The notes under the pieces: generated by a model
Databases searched by the model: none
What the model saw: only the letters and a program-made list of their open reading frames with translations
What the model was told of the DNA's origin: nothing
Translations under genes and position numbers: made by a program
Part shown: one piece after another, positions 28,053 through 38,100 of the stretch
How the letters are laid out: each line of letters begins with the position of its first letter
Numbering within the stretch: the first letter of the stretch is position 1
Assembly: GCF_000006445.2 (NCBI RefSeq)
Contig: NC_006044.2
Span: 744,001 to 808,000 of the forward strand
From: Debaryomyces hansenii CBS767
Lineage: Eukaryota; Ascomycota; Pichiomycetes; Serinales; Debaryomycetaceae
DNA length: 64,000 nt
Direction: 5' to 3'

Positions 28053-29756
28053 ATGATCAAGATATTGTTCACGTTGATAGTGGGAGTGTTGCTTAATGTA
28101 ACTAACGTCCTTGGCTACATTCCGGGTCATGTTGGTAATGCAATTGAGTTAAATTCGAAAGATTATGGTGCATCATGTTCGCCTATCAAATATACGCCAA
28201 ATAGCAAAATGCAAGCTTCAATTGAGTTACACATCGACCAGTTGGAATCGGATGACAGATCTACGTTGAAGGACTTGAAGATTCCTGTATTATTATTTCG
28301 TTATACTGATATTTTAAATTTCACTTCTATCCCTCCGATTGAGAGTTATTTTTATGAATACTCTTATGTTTTGAATGATGGAACTTTGGAACAGCAAAAA
28401 GAGTTTTTTAAAGATGTTGTTGATTTTAAGCAAAGTAAATTCAAGTTGGATTTAGATAAGAACTACAAGCTTCATAAGGATAGAATTTACAATGACTATT
28501 TGACAATTGATTCTAAAGATGAAAAACATATGAAAGCTGTTTTACCAGTATATGAAACAGGGATATATTGTGCGTATGTTGCACCACCAATAAATTCTGG
28601 CATTAAGAAATTGTCGATTCCAGTCAATTATCAGAATTCATATGGTTATTTGCCATATATCCAATATACCTTTTATACGCAGTATAAGTATATCGTTGCT
28701 ATTGGTTTATTATTGGCAGCCTATTTGTTCCATTACATTATCAAGTTTAAAGTTGGCAAGGATTTTAAAGACATGAATTCCATTTCAATTATATCGAAGG
28801 CTGTAATATTCTATTTACTAATCCCTATTATATTACTCACTTCTGGTGATTGGTTTATTGCGTTTATTCAAAATAACTACATTTCGAGTGGAAGTCATTC
28901 GGTCGTCTTTAATTTAATGAAGATGACCATGACTTGGATAGATTATAATTTTGGTATTGTTTTCAGATTCCTTATTTTGCTTTTCGCTATGGGTTATGGT
29001 GTGATTTATTACCATAATGATACGAATAAGAATTATAGGGAAATGCCTGGTAGACTAATGAATAAAGCGGTAATTTTGTTAGTTACTAATATTTGCTTGT
29101 TTGGAGTGAGGGAATGCTTTCAATATTTGGGAGGTAGTACTCAATTTTCAATGTATGGAAATGAAGCTTCGAATGGAATGCAACTTATTAATCCTCATTC
29201 CAATTTTACTACTATTTTTATCATTCGTCAACTCATTAATTTTGCGTGTGAAATATTTCCATTGATATGGTTTGTATTGTCGTTGGTTCACTACTTCAAA
29301 ACTAAGAAGACAATTGCAAAATTTCCACCTGTTTCACCAGCTTCAGAAGGATCTATTGATGCGAATGAGAGGATTGTAAAATCATTTAGACAATCAATTC
29401 TTATTTTATTTGTATTACCAGTTTTTCTCGTGTGCATATTTCTTGCATTCATTGTGTACCATATCATCCATTCAAGTGAATATTCTTTAGATATCCCTAA
29501 TACGAGTAGGGAGGATATTCTTCAACTGGTCTTAACAATTAGAGTGTTAGAAATTCAGACATTTGATAGATCGACCATATTGCCTGCTCTTTGGAGTGCC
29601 GTTTTGAACGTATACTTGACAATCATATTACTTTATGCCATTTGGATCAGAAATGATAATGAATTAGTTATGGAAGAGTACAATAGAGAATTTCCTGGTA
29701 CAGGATCAATGAACCTGGCGTATGACAGTGATTCTTATGAGAATACTGATCATTAA
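28053..29756 (+). CDS. PTM1-like seven-transmembrane protein, divergent third copy
   Basis: This 567-residue member of the same family as the genes at 20466 and 23087 has a signal peptide (about 1-22), a lumenal domain with paired cysteines (YGASC, TGIYCAYVAPPIN), then about seven membrane helices with FAMGYGVIYYH in the middle. The segment NSYGYLPYIQY before the first helix is the clearest link to Ptm1-type proteins. The C-terminal tail is longer than in the tandem pair (ending TGSMNLAYDSDSYENTDH) and contains tyrosine motifs that could be sorting signals. It has its own promoter, unlike the duplicated one of the pair. It may be the ancestral copy, from which the pair diverged. Confidence 0.7.
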   Translation: MIKILFTLIVGVLLNVTNVLGYIPGHVGNAIELNSKDYGASCSPIKYTPNSKMQASIELHIDQLESDDRSTLKDLKIPVLLFRYTDILNFTSIPPIESYFYEYSYVLNDGTLEQQKEFFKDVVDFKQSKFKLDLDKNYKLHKDRIYNDYLTIDSKDEKHMKAVLPVYETGIYCAYVAPPINSGIKKLSIPVNYQNSYGYLPYIQYTFYTQYKYIVAIGLLLAAYLFHYIIKFKVGKDFKDMNSISIISKAVIFYLLIPIILLTSGDWFIAFIQNNYISSGSHSVVFNLMKMTMTWIDYNFGIVFRFLILLFAMGYGVIYYHNDTNKNYREMPGRLMNKAVILLVTNICLFGVRECFQYLGGSTQFSMYGNEASNGMQLINPHSNFTTIFIIRQLINFACEIFPLIWFVLSLVHYFKTKKTIAKFPPVSPASEGSIDANERIVKSFRQSILILFVLPVFLVCIFLAFIVYHIIHSSEYSLDIPNTSREDILQLVLTIRVLEIQTFDRSTILPALWSAVLNVYLTIILLYAIWIRNDNELVMEEYNREFPGTGSMNLAYDSDSYENTDH

Positions 29757-29935
29757 TCGTCAACCTACAGTTCGTCAAATTGCATATTAGATTTGATTAT
29801 ACTAGTACATTAATTTTTATTTTTATATATTGACTGCCCTTGTTGAATTACATAAATACACCTATAAACCAATATTTAATCTACAGTAGATAATTACAAT
29901 TGCTTTTAATTTGAATGAAAAAAGGTCAATATAGT

Positions 29936-30514
29936 TTAGTTTCTACGTCTATTTTTGAAGTTGGGCTTAAAGTTTTTCTTGTCCTTATAGTTTTTCTTGA
30001 AATGCTTCTTATGGCCATTTGGTAAGCTTTTGTCAACAAGACCGATCTCTCTGGCCAATGCAGTACCTAATTCTACTCCGAATTTTTCAACTCTAGCTAA
30101 ATCTTTTCTAGCGGCCTCTGCTGCAGTTTCATCACCAAACTTTTCTGCTCTTTGAATCTTTTTGTTTATCAATTGAACGGCTAATTGTTTTCTTTCTTCT
30201 GGTGTCAAAACTGGAGGTTTTTGCTTGGCTTCCTCCTCATTCGTAGCTTCTTCACTTTTTTCTGTTGGTTGAATTACCTTCAAAGTTGCTTCTGAATCAT
30301 TGTTAGATTCTGATTCTTTTTCAGCTACTGGCTCTTCTACAGAAGTAGCAGTACTTTCAGTTTGTTGTGTTTCTTCCGGTTGTGCTCCACTAGATTGCGC
30401 ATCGTTGTCAACTAAACGTTGAACCAAATCAGCCTTTTTACCATCTGTTGGCAAACTTCTTGAAGTTAGCAATTCTTTTAATTGAACAACTGTTTGGGAT
30501 GAGTAGTCTGACAT
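29936..30514 (-). CDS. THO1: SAP-domain mRNP protein Tho1
   Basis: This 192-residue nuclear protein resembles yeast Tho1 (human SARNP/CIP29), which binds chromatin and RNA and works with Sub2/TREX in mRNP formation and export. An N-terminal SAP motif covers about residues 7-41 (VVQLKELLTSRSLPTDGKK). A Glu/Ser-rich linker follows, then a helical RNA-binding region at about 112-165 with two Tho1-type repeats (INKKIQRAEKFGDETAAE; LARVEKFGVELG). The basic tail, rich in K, N, F and R, ends NFKNRRRN. Confidence 0.88.
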   Translation of the reverse strand: MSDYSSQTVVQLKELLTSRSLPTDGKKADLVQRLVDNDAQSSGAQPEETQQTESTATSVEEPVAEKESESNNDSEATLKVIQPTEKSEEATNEEEAKQKPPVLTPEERKQLAVQLINKKIQRAEKFGDETAAEAARKDLARVEKFGVELGTALAREIGLVDKSLPNGHKKHFKKNYKDKKNFKPNFKNRRRN

Positions 30515-31163
30515 GTTATTTGTGATAAATTATATTAATTATTGGCTTATTTTGATACCAATCTAACTTACTATGTGTTGATAATTTAACTACGCGTTGA
30601 ATTTGCATGTGTGTCAAAACCACAACTACATCGATGTTATAGTATTGTTCTTGAATTAAATATAGTTGATAAAAGAGATTGTTTAGCCATCTGATAATGT
30701 AGTTTAGTTTTGATAGGCTTGTAAACATACTGATAATTCAACCTATCTACTATATATTACAATGTGTCTCTTGAAAATATATTTTGTAAGTCGTTCATCT
30801 CTGATATAATCCTATGACCAAACTGTAGGTCTATTTGAGCTACATTTCCTGCACCGATATACAACTTCAATGGTCTTGTTACTGATCTGATCATTCACCT
30901 CTTTTGATTTGGCGTTTCAATAATCTTAATCTGTATCTATTACCTTCAATTACAGCATGGCCACATGTACTCAATGAGCATATATGATTCATAAGTATCT
31001 ATGATAACCAATAATTAGCATGAATATAACTGAATTTTGTATCTAGAATAAATATGTCCACAGTTTGACTTAAGTCTGTCTAAAATGATACGTTGGTACG
31101 CAAAATTGTCCATGGTGAGTTATTTCGTACCGAAAATGACAGTAATAATATCCCCAATATATA
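30515..31163. other. Intergenic region between THO1 and the DUF202 gene, 649 bp
   Basis: This is the THO1 promoter side and the 3' side of the DUF202 gene. It may include a third DUF202 exon (see findings). Two small minus-strand ORFs of 33 and 45 codons (30891-30992, 30757-30894) overlap by ATGA but cannot be assigned. Confidence 0.5.
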
Positions 31164-31906
31164 CTACTGACTTACCTTTATGTTTAAAATCAAGAGTAAT
31201 ATGAGTATGACAAGATTAATTATTAGTAATACAATGACTGTTATTCTTGTAGCAGGATAAAATTCTCTTGTTAGCATCATCTGTACTTGATAGTATCTGT
31301 AAACACCAAAAAGTAATGTTATAGTTGCTAGTACAAAACTTAATGTACCCAATGGTTTACCTAATTGTTTAAACGTCTCATGTATTCGATCTTCAGGAAT
31401 GTCAAAACTTATATCATCGGCAACAGCAGCAGCAGCAGTCCTTAGCTCAAGACGATAGAATTGAGTAAAACCAACACCAACCAAAATAAATGCCAGAGCT
31501 GTTCTTGTCCAAGCCAAAAAGGTTCTTTCGTTTGATAGCTAAATTTGTCAGTATTTAATCGAATTTATAGGAATTTAAAACATAATTTACTTACGTGATC
31601 TCTGGCTACGGAACCTTTATTTTCCAACATTAATGACGTATAGTTAGCATATTTCAAATATGGGTTATCAATTGGATCGGGCTGCTTTTCGTCTCCTTCG
31701 ACATCTTGGTCTCTATTTGAATCCTTGTCGTTGATAGAGTCTAATGGTCTAGGTTTACTGAAGTGAGTAATGTCTTCTGAGGGATCTTCTTTCTTATTTG
31801 ATATTTGTCTAGAGGTATTCGATTGATTTCTTGTATTTCGATGATCATAAGAACGGCTTCTATTCCGTAGTAAGGGATTGTCAATTATTGGGACATCTTG
31901 ATTCAT
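31164..31906 (-). CDS. DUF202-domain membrane protein, two exons
   Basis: Exons are 31595-31906 and 31164-31538, joined across a 56-nt intron in phase 0 to give 228 residues. The first exon encodes a polar, disordered N-terminus (about 100 residues). The second begins inside the DUF202 signature, LSNERTFLAWTRTALAFILVGVG, and supplies three membrane helices (about residues 112-135, 160-180 and 198-220). DUF202 is the membrane domain shared with Vtc1-type proteins, but this belongs to the separate YidH-like fungal group of unknown function. The continuation of ARDH into LSNERTFLAW across the intron is typical of the family and validates the splice. A second donor-like GTAAGT overlaps the last codons before the stop; see findings. 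Confidence 0.82.
31539..31594 (-). other. Spliceosomal intron in the DUF202 gene, 56 nt
   Basis: Donor GTAAGT, branch site TACTGAC, acceptor TTTAG 8 nt later. Removing it restores a continuous frame and a complete DUF202 signature. Confidence 0.88.
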
Positions 31907-32158
31907 TCTTACCTATAAAACAATACATCAATTATATTGCTATATATTTGGCTGAAATTCATATCGCACTCTGGAACGGCTGAGAATACTGAATACGTTG
32001 AAAATACGGCTAACAGAACTTTTATCAATTGAACTTATTGAATATATTTTGAATTATTATCTTACAAATATAATTACATAAACCTGAAGGGAATGACACA
32101 GAATTAGAATTAGAATAATTTACAGATTAAGAGAGAAGATTATTAACAGAACAAAATA

Positions 32159-34570
32159 CTAATATTCCATTTCATCATCTTCATCTTCACCACCACCAAT
32201 GAACATTAAGGTCTCGCCGTTGTCAATTTTTTGCCAGACACCAATATGATCATATTCTAATATACAATCATCAAATTGTTGTGCGGTATAGCCCTTTGCA
32301 ATAACTCTTTGCCTCAACTCTTGCAATGGTAAAGTATGAGATAATCTGGAACCGTCTCCAATAGCAATATTTCTAATGATTTGATAAATCTTAGAAGTTG
32401 AAGATTCGTCTTCTCGGATTTGATCATCATTTGTGTATAATGACGACTTCGAAGCTTGAAGCAATCTCAATGCCTCATCAACATCTTCATTGGTAACAAC
32501 ATTGTCAAATCTGATTCTTGCCAATGCTTGTGACATTCTTAAGATACCTAATAAGGTTCTTGGAGTGATATGGGAGAATTTCTTCACCGATCCTTCATTC
32601 CTATGAGATTCTTTTCTCATATTGATGTATGATTGTACCACATAGTCACCAACTTCTTTAGGAACAGTTGGTCTGTAAGTTCTAGCAATAGATATATACT
32701 GTCTGATTGTAGACGAATTTATAGGTTCAAAGTCCATTTCTGGTTGTTTGTTATGCATATGAACATAGGCGACATGGTGGGCTAATTTTTCGTCAGTTTC
32801 TCTTGAAGGTTGATCTAAAATCAAGAACATAATATCAAATCTAGATAACAAAGCTGCTGGCAAGTTAATATTTTCATGAGGCGATAATCTTGGGTTATAT
32901 CTACCATACAAAGGGTTTGCTGCCGCTAAGATTGATGTTCTTGCATTTAAAGACGTGGTAATACCGGCCTTCGAAATAGAAATGGTTTGCTGTTCCATAA
33001 CTTCATGAATGGCAGTTCTATCCGATTCGTCCATTTTATCAAATTCATCAATACAACAAATACCATTATCAGCCAAAACTAATGCACCACCTTCTAATAC
33101 CATTTCATCCGTGATTGGATCTCTCATAACTGCTGCTGTTAACCCAACACCAGAAGAACCTCTACCAGTTGTATAGACTGATCTTGGAGCAATCTTACCG
33201 ATTGCCTTCAACAATTGTGATTTAGCTACCCCAGGATCACCCATAAGACACACATTTATATCACCACGAATTTTCAAACCATCACCAATCTCTTTAGTGA
33301 CACCACCGCATAATAATAACAATAAGACTTTTTTAATATCTAAGTGACCATAAATTTCTGGTGCAATTGACTTTGCTAATCTGTTGTATACGCCACCTTG
33401 GTTGAATAAATCTTGAATTTCAGCTTTGATTTCTGGTGTAATCTCCAATGATTCATATTGTTTCTTGTGTTGATTGACGTATTGGGCTTCCAAATAAGTT
33501 TCAGTTAACAAGCCTGCTTTCAATGCTCTAAAACCGGTGTAAGGTGACGGCATAAATACACCAGAAATATCAGCCACATCACCTGGGTTCAAGGATCTTA
33601 CCAAATCACCATTAACATGTATAGTCATGGATCTTGGTATATGTCCGACTGGCACTTGATTTGACATTTCTTGAATCTTCACTTCTTGGAAAGACGAGAA
33701 CTTGGACGCCCTGGTAGACATGAATAATTGACCCTTATTGTTATCGGTTTTACAGGTGGTCGAAGTACACTCAGCTAAAGGTGTGAAAATCTTAGATGAA
33801 ACTTCTTGGAAAATTTCGAAACCACATTTGTCACAAGTATAAGCATTAACCAAAACGGAAGGCTTAACATCACTGACCCTAGTAACAATACCCCTGACTG
33901 TAATAAATTGACCAACATGGGCACCTTTGACGTCTCTCACAGCGAGAGGTTTCCCAGAACCTCTGAACGAATCAGTCAAAGGCTTGAAGTATAAGTAGTA
34001 ACGACGAGTCAATTTTGAGGGGAACATATTGTCCGCTTGTTGATCCTCTTGAGTCATATGTTGGTTTTCGTTACTATCGTCGAAATTGTCTCTCAAATTG
34101 TTGAACTCTTCGTGGTTTTCCTGCTGTAACCTTAAATTTCTCAATTTTCTTTGATGTAAGATAACATCTAACACGTCATCTTTGTACGAAATGTCCTTTG
34201 TTGGTTCTGGCATTAACTCGTCCACAACAGAACTGAACATCTCGATAAATCTATACGTATTCTTGGTGATTTGATTAATCAATGAACTAGGCGAAATGAC
34301 TGATTGCGATTGTGATTGCACATATTGATTTTCTTGGTACGACTTCAAGTCATCTAATTCAATATACAATGTAGTTATTTCCCTATTGGCCACTTTCTGC
34401 AATAAATGCATATATTTAGGTCCTCCACTGGTCAAATTGTCGCCCTCAGGATCGAATTCGATATCACTCGATGTCTTGAAATGTGTCAAAAAATCTTTTA
34501 TTGAGTTCTTTATTTCTCCATAGTTAATATTCAATTGAATAGATGGTAATACCGTCGAAGTAGTAGACAT
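32159..34570 (-). CDS. MCM7: MCM7 subunit of the replicative helicase
   Basis: This 803-residue protein (also CDC47) is part of the Mcm2-7 hexamer that unwinds DNA at forks. The N-terminus is closest to Mcm7 ([40 protein letters not shown]). A C4-type zinc finger lies near residues 240-270 (CDKCGFEIF, then CTSTTCKT). The AAA+ core has Walker A GDPGVAKS near 445, Walker B with CIDEFDKM, and the arginine finger SRFD. A C-terminal winged-helix region ends in an acidic DEDDEMEY. The open frame extends to a TTG two codons upstream; the ATG at 34570 is the start. Cell-cycle control is suggested by an Mcm1-type and an MCB site upstream. Confidence 0.96.
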   Translation of the reverse strand: MSTTSTVLPSIQLNINYGEIKNSIKDFLTHFKTSSDIEFDPEGDNLTSGGPKYMHLLQKVANREITTLYIELDDLKSYQENQYVQSQSQSVISPSSLINQITKNTYRFIEMFSSVVDELMPEPTKDISYKDDVLDVILHQRKLRNLRLQQENHEEFNNLRDNFDDSNENQHMTQEDQQADNMFPSKLTRRYYLYFKPLTDSFRGSGKPLAVRDVKGAHVGQFITVRGIVTRVSDVKPSVLVNAYTCDKCGFEIFQEVSSKIFTPLAECTSTTCKTDNNKGQLFMSTRASKFSSFQEVKIQEMSNQVPVGHIPRSMTIHVNGDLVRSLNPGDVADISGVFMPSPYTGFRALKAGLLTETYLEAQYVNQHKKQYESLEITPEIKAEIQDLFNQGGVYNRLAKSIAPEIYGHLDIKKVLLLLLCGGVTKEIGDGLKIRGDINVCLMGDPGVAKSQLLKAIGKIAPRSVYTTGRGSSGVGLTAAVMRDPITDEMVLEGGALVLADNGICCIDEFDKMDESDRTAIHEVMEQQTISISKAGITTSLNARTSILAAANPLYGRYNPRLSPHENINLPAALLSRFDIMFLILDQPSRETDEKLAHHVAYVHMHNKQPEMDFEPINSSTIRQYISIARTYRPTVPKEVGDYVVQSYINMRKESHRNEGSVKKFSHITPRTLLGILRMSQALARIRFDNVVTNEDVDEALRLLQASKSSLYTNDDQIREDESSTSKIYQIIRNIAIGDGSRLSHTLPLQELRQRVIAKGYTAQQFDDCILEYDHIGVWQKIDNGETLMFIGGGEDEDDEMEY

Positions 34571-34663
34571 GTTCAATGATTAAAACTATATCTACAGGCA
34601 ATTGATGAAGAAAGAAGGATGAACTAAAATATGTAGATATATAATTTGCATGAAAAATTTCGC

Positions 34664-34669
34664 ACGCGT
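34664..34669. promoter_or_regulatory. MCM7: MCB (ACGCGT) upstream of MCM7
   Basis: This perfect MluI cell-cycle box lies 94 bp before the MCM7 ATG. MBF binds it to activate G1/S genes. Confidence 0.6.
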
Positions 34670-34675
34670 TATAAT

Positions 34676-34692
34676 TTACCCTAATTAGGAAA
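34676..34692. promoter_or_regulatory. MCM7: Mcm1/ECB-like site upstream of MCM7
   Basis: TTACCCTAATTAGGAAA contains a perfect CC(A/T)6GG box (34680-34689) flanked by TTA and AAA as in early cell-cycle boxes. In S. cerevisiae, MCM genes including CDC47 carry ECBs bound by Mcm1. Here it sits about 7 bp from the MCB. Confidence 0.65.
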
Positions 34693-34900
34693 TCCACTAG
34701 AAAAGGACAAAATGATTGCAATAGGTGCAAACTCGAGATTTGAACAGATACAAAGAGATCGAGAGAAGGCGTTGCAATGTTAACGAGATAATTAATTGTA
34801 ATGTTTATTAAAAAATATTCAATATACTGTAATTTCGAAAAAAGGAATAAATATATTTCGAAGATATTTTCTACTCTGTAGTAGAATGGTTCATGTAGAA

Positions 34901-36448
34901 TTAAACAGACATTAAATCAACCAATGCGAAAGCAGCAGCCCTTTCATCGGCTTGGTCATTGTCTGTAGATTTGTGGCCATTTTCAATTGATTCCGGATCA
35001 TTTTTCATCTGTTGGTGACTTTTGCGCAAAGATTCAGCTCCAATAGTTGCCCAGTCTTCCTCGTCAGTGTCACTTATATTTTCATTTTGTTTTTGGCGTT
35101 GGGTGGCTACGGGTTTACCGGAACCTGAATTTGTAGGCGGAGATTGAGCGGCACTGCTAGGGTGCAAATTCGATTGGGAATGGAAGTGTGAGTTTGTGTG
35201 AGGTGAATTTCTTGGGAGCGAAGATGAAAGCGTAGATCTAAGATGCGACTCGTTGAAGGACGACTTTCTACCGCCGGTCATCGCGGTAGCAATACTATCA
35301 ATGCCTTCTGGAGAAGTGGTAACGTTATGTTGTATGTAGCTCGAGTTCCACGACGCGAGTGGCAGACTCGAAATAGTAGTTGTAACCGGAGGGGGAGGGG
35401 AGTTGATGGAAACATTCGAGTTTTTTGCAGACGAAAGAATGTAATTGTCAAAATTTTCTATCGAGTTTAGTCTGGATCTATTGAATATATTTCTATGAGC
35501 ATGCGGATAAGATTGAGTGTGTTTCGAAATAGAAGCGTTGTTGGAAGACGAAGACTTTCTACGCGACGCACCACCTGGAGGTGGACTGAATTTCAAGGGC
35601 ACCCTATTGGCAAACTTAATTGGCGGAGACTTTGTTTGTTTGAATGTCTTGTATCTTCCATCGTCGTCTTGATCGAACGTAAAAAGCTCTTCGTCATCAT
35701 CCTCATCGTCGTCGTCACTATCGTCATCAACATCTATATCCGCATCGTCATCAATTTCAGATAATGCATAATCACTCTCCGAGTCCAGCTCAATTGCGGC
35801 CGACATATCTCCCATTTGTTCGTTGGGTAATTTCAAGTTGTGCAAGTTTGCCTGGCGATTGGTTATCGACTCTCTTCTCATCTTATCTTCCTGCTGCTTC
35901 TTCGACCACCCTAGCTTCAAACCAGTCTGGTTTCGTAACTCATGCACATTGATCTGCTTCTTCTCCCCCTCTTCCTCTAATTTCTCTGTTCCCTCAGTCA
36001 CAATATAATCACTGTCCACCTTCCGTACCGCCCATTGACCCCACCCGATTTTCTCAAAAACAACGTTATTTTCAGGGTCCACCTGTTCCATTGCAGCCAT
36101 AATCAACCTCCGCTGCTTCGATAAAGAGAGCATCTCAAATCCATGCACCTCTATCGATAATTGACTCGTTATATGTCTAATTGGAAGCGGCCCCTTCCGT
36201 ATCAACAAATTCGCCAACCGTGTCGGGGTAATCTTTGACGCTACTTGTATTCCCTCGCGAGACGACGTCGACAACAAATGCTTCTTCGAGTTTGTTCCGT
36301 CAGGTTTAGAAGGCGATGTCGACATCTCTGTCGACGTAGATTCCCACTTTTCTCCTTCATGCTTATCGTGGCTCTTATCTATGGCCTTGTCACCACCGTG
36401 TTTATTGTCATTTTCTGATGGTTTCGAAGTATTTTCCGCCATCGTCAT
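34901..36448 (-). CDS. STB3: Stb3-like RRPE-binding transcription factor
   Basis: This 515-residue nuclear protein is of the Stb3 family. Stb3 binds the RRPE element of ribosome-biogenesis genes and recruits Sin3-Rpd3 under TOR/Sch9 control. The conserved domain spans about residues 68-150: VASKITPTRLANLLIRKGPLPIRHIT, then LSLSKQRRLIMAAME and VVFEKIGWGQWAVRK, matching the Stb3 core. A long acidic stretch near 225-255 (D/E-rich) and a Ser/Asn/Pro-rich C-terminus follow. The ORF starts MTMAENT; either methionine is possible. Several + strand ORFs in this interval are shadows of the low-complexity regions. Confidence 0.82.
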   Translation of the reverse strand: MTMAENTSKPSENDNKHGGDKAIDKSHDKHEGEKWESTSTEMSTSPSKPDGTNSKKHLLSTSSREGIQVASKITPTRLANLLIRKGPLPIRHITSQLSIEVHGFEMLSLSKQRRLIMAAMEQVDPENNVVFEKIGWGQWAVRKVDSDYIVTEGTEKLEEEGEKKQINVHELRNQTGLKLGWSKKQQEDKMRRESITNRQANLHNLKLPNEQMGDMSAAIELDSESDYALSEIDDDADIDVDDDSDDDDEDDDEELFTFDQDDDGRYKTFKQTKSPPIKFANRVPLKFSPPPGGASRRKSSSSNNASISKHTQSYPHAHRNIFNRSRLNSIENFDNYILSSAKNSNVSINSPPPPVTTTISSLPLASWNSSYIQHNVTTSPEGIDSIATAMTGGRKSSFNESHLRSTLSSSLPRNSPHTNSHFHSQSNLHPSSAAQSPPTNSGSGKPVATQRQKQNENISDTDEEDWATIGAESLRKSHQQMKNDPESIENGHKSTDNDQADERAAAFALVDLMSV

Positions 36449-37552
36449 ATCGTTCTGTTTATTATTCTGCTGCTAAAATACCTGATTGTAGCACCTATAT
36501 ATGTCTTAATGTCAAATTGTAGTATGTATACTCTTTTGCCTATGAGTCCTGACAGTAGTACCACTGAAAAATGACTAACACTAGCAAGTTAGAAAACACG
36601 TGTACTAACCAATTATTCTGCTAATTTGGGGTATTCGCGGGTTCGAGTTTCGTACGCGCACTAAATATTGATAATATGAGTATATACCAATAAACAATAG
36701 AAGTTCCACACTTTAGCAATTTCTAAGTTTAAATCTTATATAGGGTCATATCCTGCTTATATACAATCCAGGATATAGTAGATTGTGCCACGCATTTTCA
36801 ATCAGTCATATAATATTGGATCCCAGGGTATACGGTAATTGCATGATGTGTCTTACGTGATTGTTGGCCGAAAACCCAAGGGTTTTGTGGAGGGGTGGTG
36901 GCCCATAGCGGACTATTTTTAAGACACGCAAAGTGGTACTACGCACTCATCGCTTCTGTTCAGGGCGTTTAGTGACAAGCAGCACTGGGTACAAAAGGTC
37001 ACTCCGGCTGGAAGAGAGGAGGGAGGATATGAAACACGATGGTAGAAGCCCGTTTGGGAAGAACGTGAAACCGCAGTTGCGTCGCAAATGAGGACTAATG
37101 CTGACATAATCAGTGGACATGCGTGAATAAACCCGAGAAGAGAAAAAACGGGTCACGCCGATTTCTGAATCACATCGGTACACCAAACCAACGCCCTGCA
37201 CCAAGAATCGGTGATTTTATTTTATTTCATCTTTTGGGACATAAGTCACATGACTATTGGTAGAATGGGGCACGACAACTTTCGATGTTTCTTCTAGAGA
37301 TGGGTGGTATGGTGTTGAAAAATGGCTGTACGACTGGCAATTACAAGGCTGATACAGTGGCTGTCATTTGTAGAGAGATTGAGTTGTAGAGTCAATTTTG
37401 GTGTTAATTTTATTTCGGTGGTAATAAATTTGATGATAGTGCGATCAGCCACGGAAAGTCCGAATGAAATATTTAGTACCTCATCAGAGGTATTTGGGAC
37501 ACAATTGACGAAATCAAGTGATAAACATTGCAGATATACCAGAATAGCGATC
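36449..37552. other. Intergenic region between STB3 and the roadblock-like gene, 1104 bp
   Basis: This divergent promoter region includes an ACACGTGT E-box (36596-36603), a solitary GGTTCGA B-box-like motif near 36643, and a 7-bp-arm palindrome AAAACCC-AA-GGGTTTT at 36871-36886. The stretch 36880-37250 is less AT-rich than usual. I looked for snRNA, RNase P/MRP and SRP RNA signatures and found none. Confidence 0.5.
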
Positions 37553-37897
37553 ATGGATACAGCACCCAGGTTACCCAATTCGACAGTGGCAATGCTTGTA
37601 GAGTCTTTGACGGCCTATTCTGTTGGAAATACGCCCAACCGTGTTGGGACGTTGACGGTGTTTGGAAGCGGAAGCCAATTAGTGGGGGCCATTGATCTTG
37701 GGGACCAAGAGAACCCGCAAGATGTGTCCAAGAATGATGCTCAGCAAATGATAGAGGTTGCAAGCGGATTAGTACAAAGTGCTACTAGCTTTGACGGCCT
37801 GATGAAATATATCAAGGTGAGCTACAAGGACCGGGAGTTACTCGTGATTCCGGGGGAACAGTACAATGTTGCAGCAGTGATTGATTCTACAGAATAG
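37553..37897 (+). CDS. Small roadblock/LAMTOR5-like protein, possible EGO-complex subunit
   Basis: This 114-residue protein begins at the ATG at 37553; the same frame is open to an ATG at 37322, but the extra 77 residues look non-coding. The pattern is a helix (STVAMLVESLTAYSV), two strands around GTLTVFGSGSQLVGAIDL, a helix (DAQQMIEVASGLVQSA), then strands YIKVSYKDRELLVI and QYNVAAVID. This is the order of roadblock/LC7-type proteins such as LAMTOR5 and yeast Ego2. If so, it would help tether Rag GTPases and TORC1 to the vacuole. The family call is by fold pattern only. It converges on STM1 with about 200 bp between. Confidence 0.5.
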   Translation: MDTAPRLPNSTVAMLVESLTAYSVGNTPNRVGTLTVFGSGSQLVGAIDLGDQENPQDVSKNDAQQMIEVASGLVQSATSFDGLMKYIKVSYKDRELLVIPGEQYNVAAVIDSTE

Positions 37898-38100
37898 GAT
37901 GTCGAATTCTTCAAAAGATATATTCATGTTGAACTGAAGAAAAAAACAACAGCGACAACAAAAATGTGCTATATATATAAGAAATATATATATAGATTAT
38001 AAAGCATTAGTGTTTACTTTAAAGACTAGGGATCGAAATCTTCGTTTCGTTCATAAACTAAACCATTAGCTGGCATTTATCATTAATAAATCTAATCCGT

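Larger units (their letters stand above)
34571..34900. other. Intergenic region between MCM7 and STB3, 330 bp
   Basis: This is the MCM7 promoter, holding the MCB and ECB-like sites annotated separately. The part nearer STB3 is its AT-rich 3' flank. Confidence 0.6.

Noticed and set aside
30757..30992. Two small minus-strand ORFs (33 and 45 codons) overlapping as ATGA
   Set aside because: Lengths are within chance in AT-rich DNA, there is no recognised motif, and the ATGA overlap has no meaning in a yeast nuclear gene.
36880..37250. Possible structured ncRNA in a less AT-rich intergenic patch
   Set aside because: Signatures of RNase P, RNase MRP, SRP RNA, U6 and box C/D motifs were looked for and not found; no T-run or B-box pair supports a Pol III gene.
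37322..37552. 77-residue N-terminal extension of the roadblock-like gene
   Set aside because: It is hydrophobic and Arg-rich with random-looking composition; the compact domain begins at the ATG at 37553.
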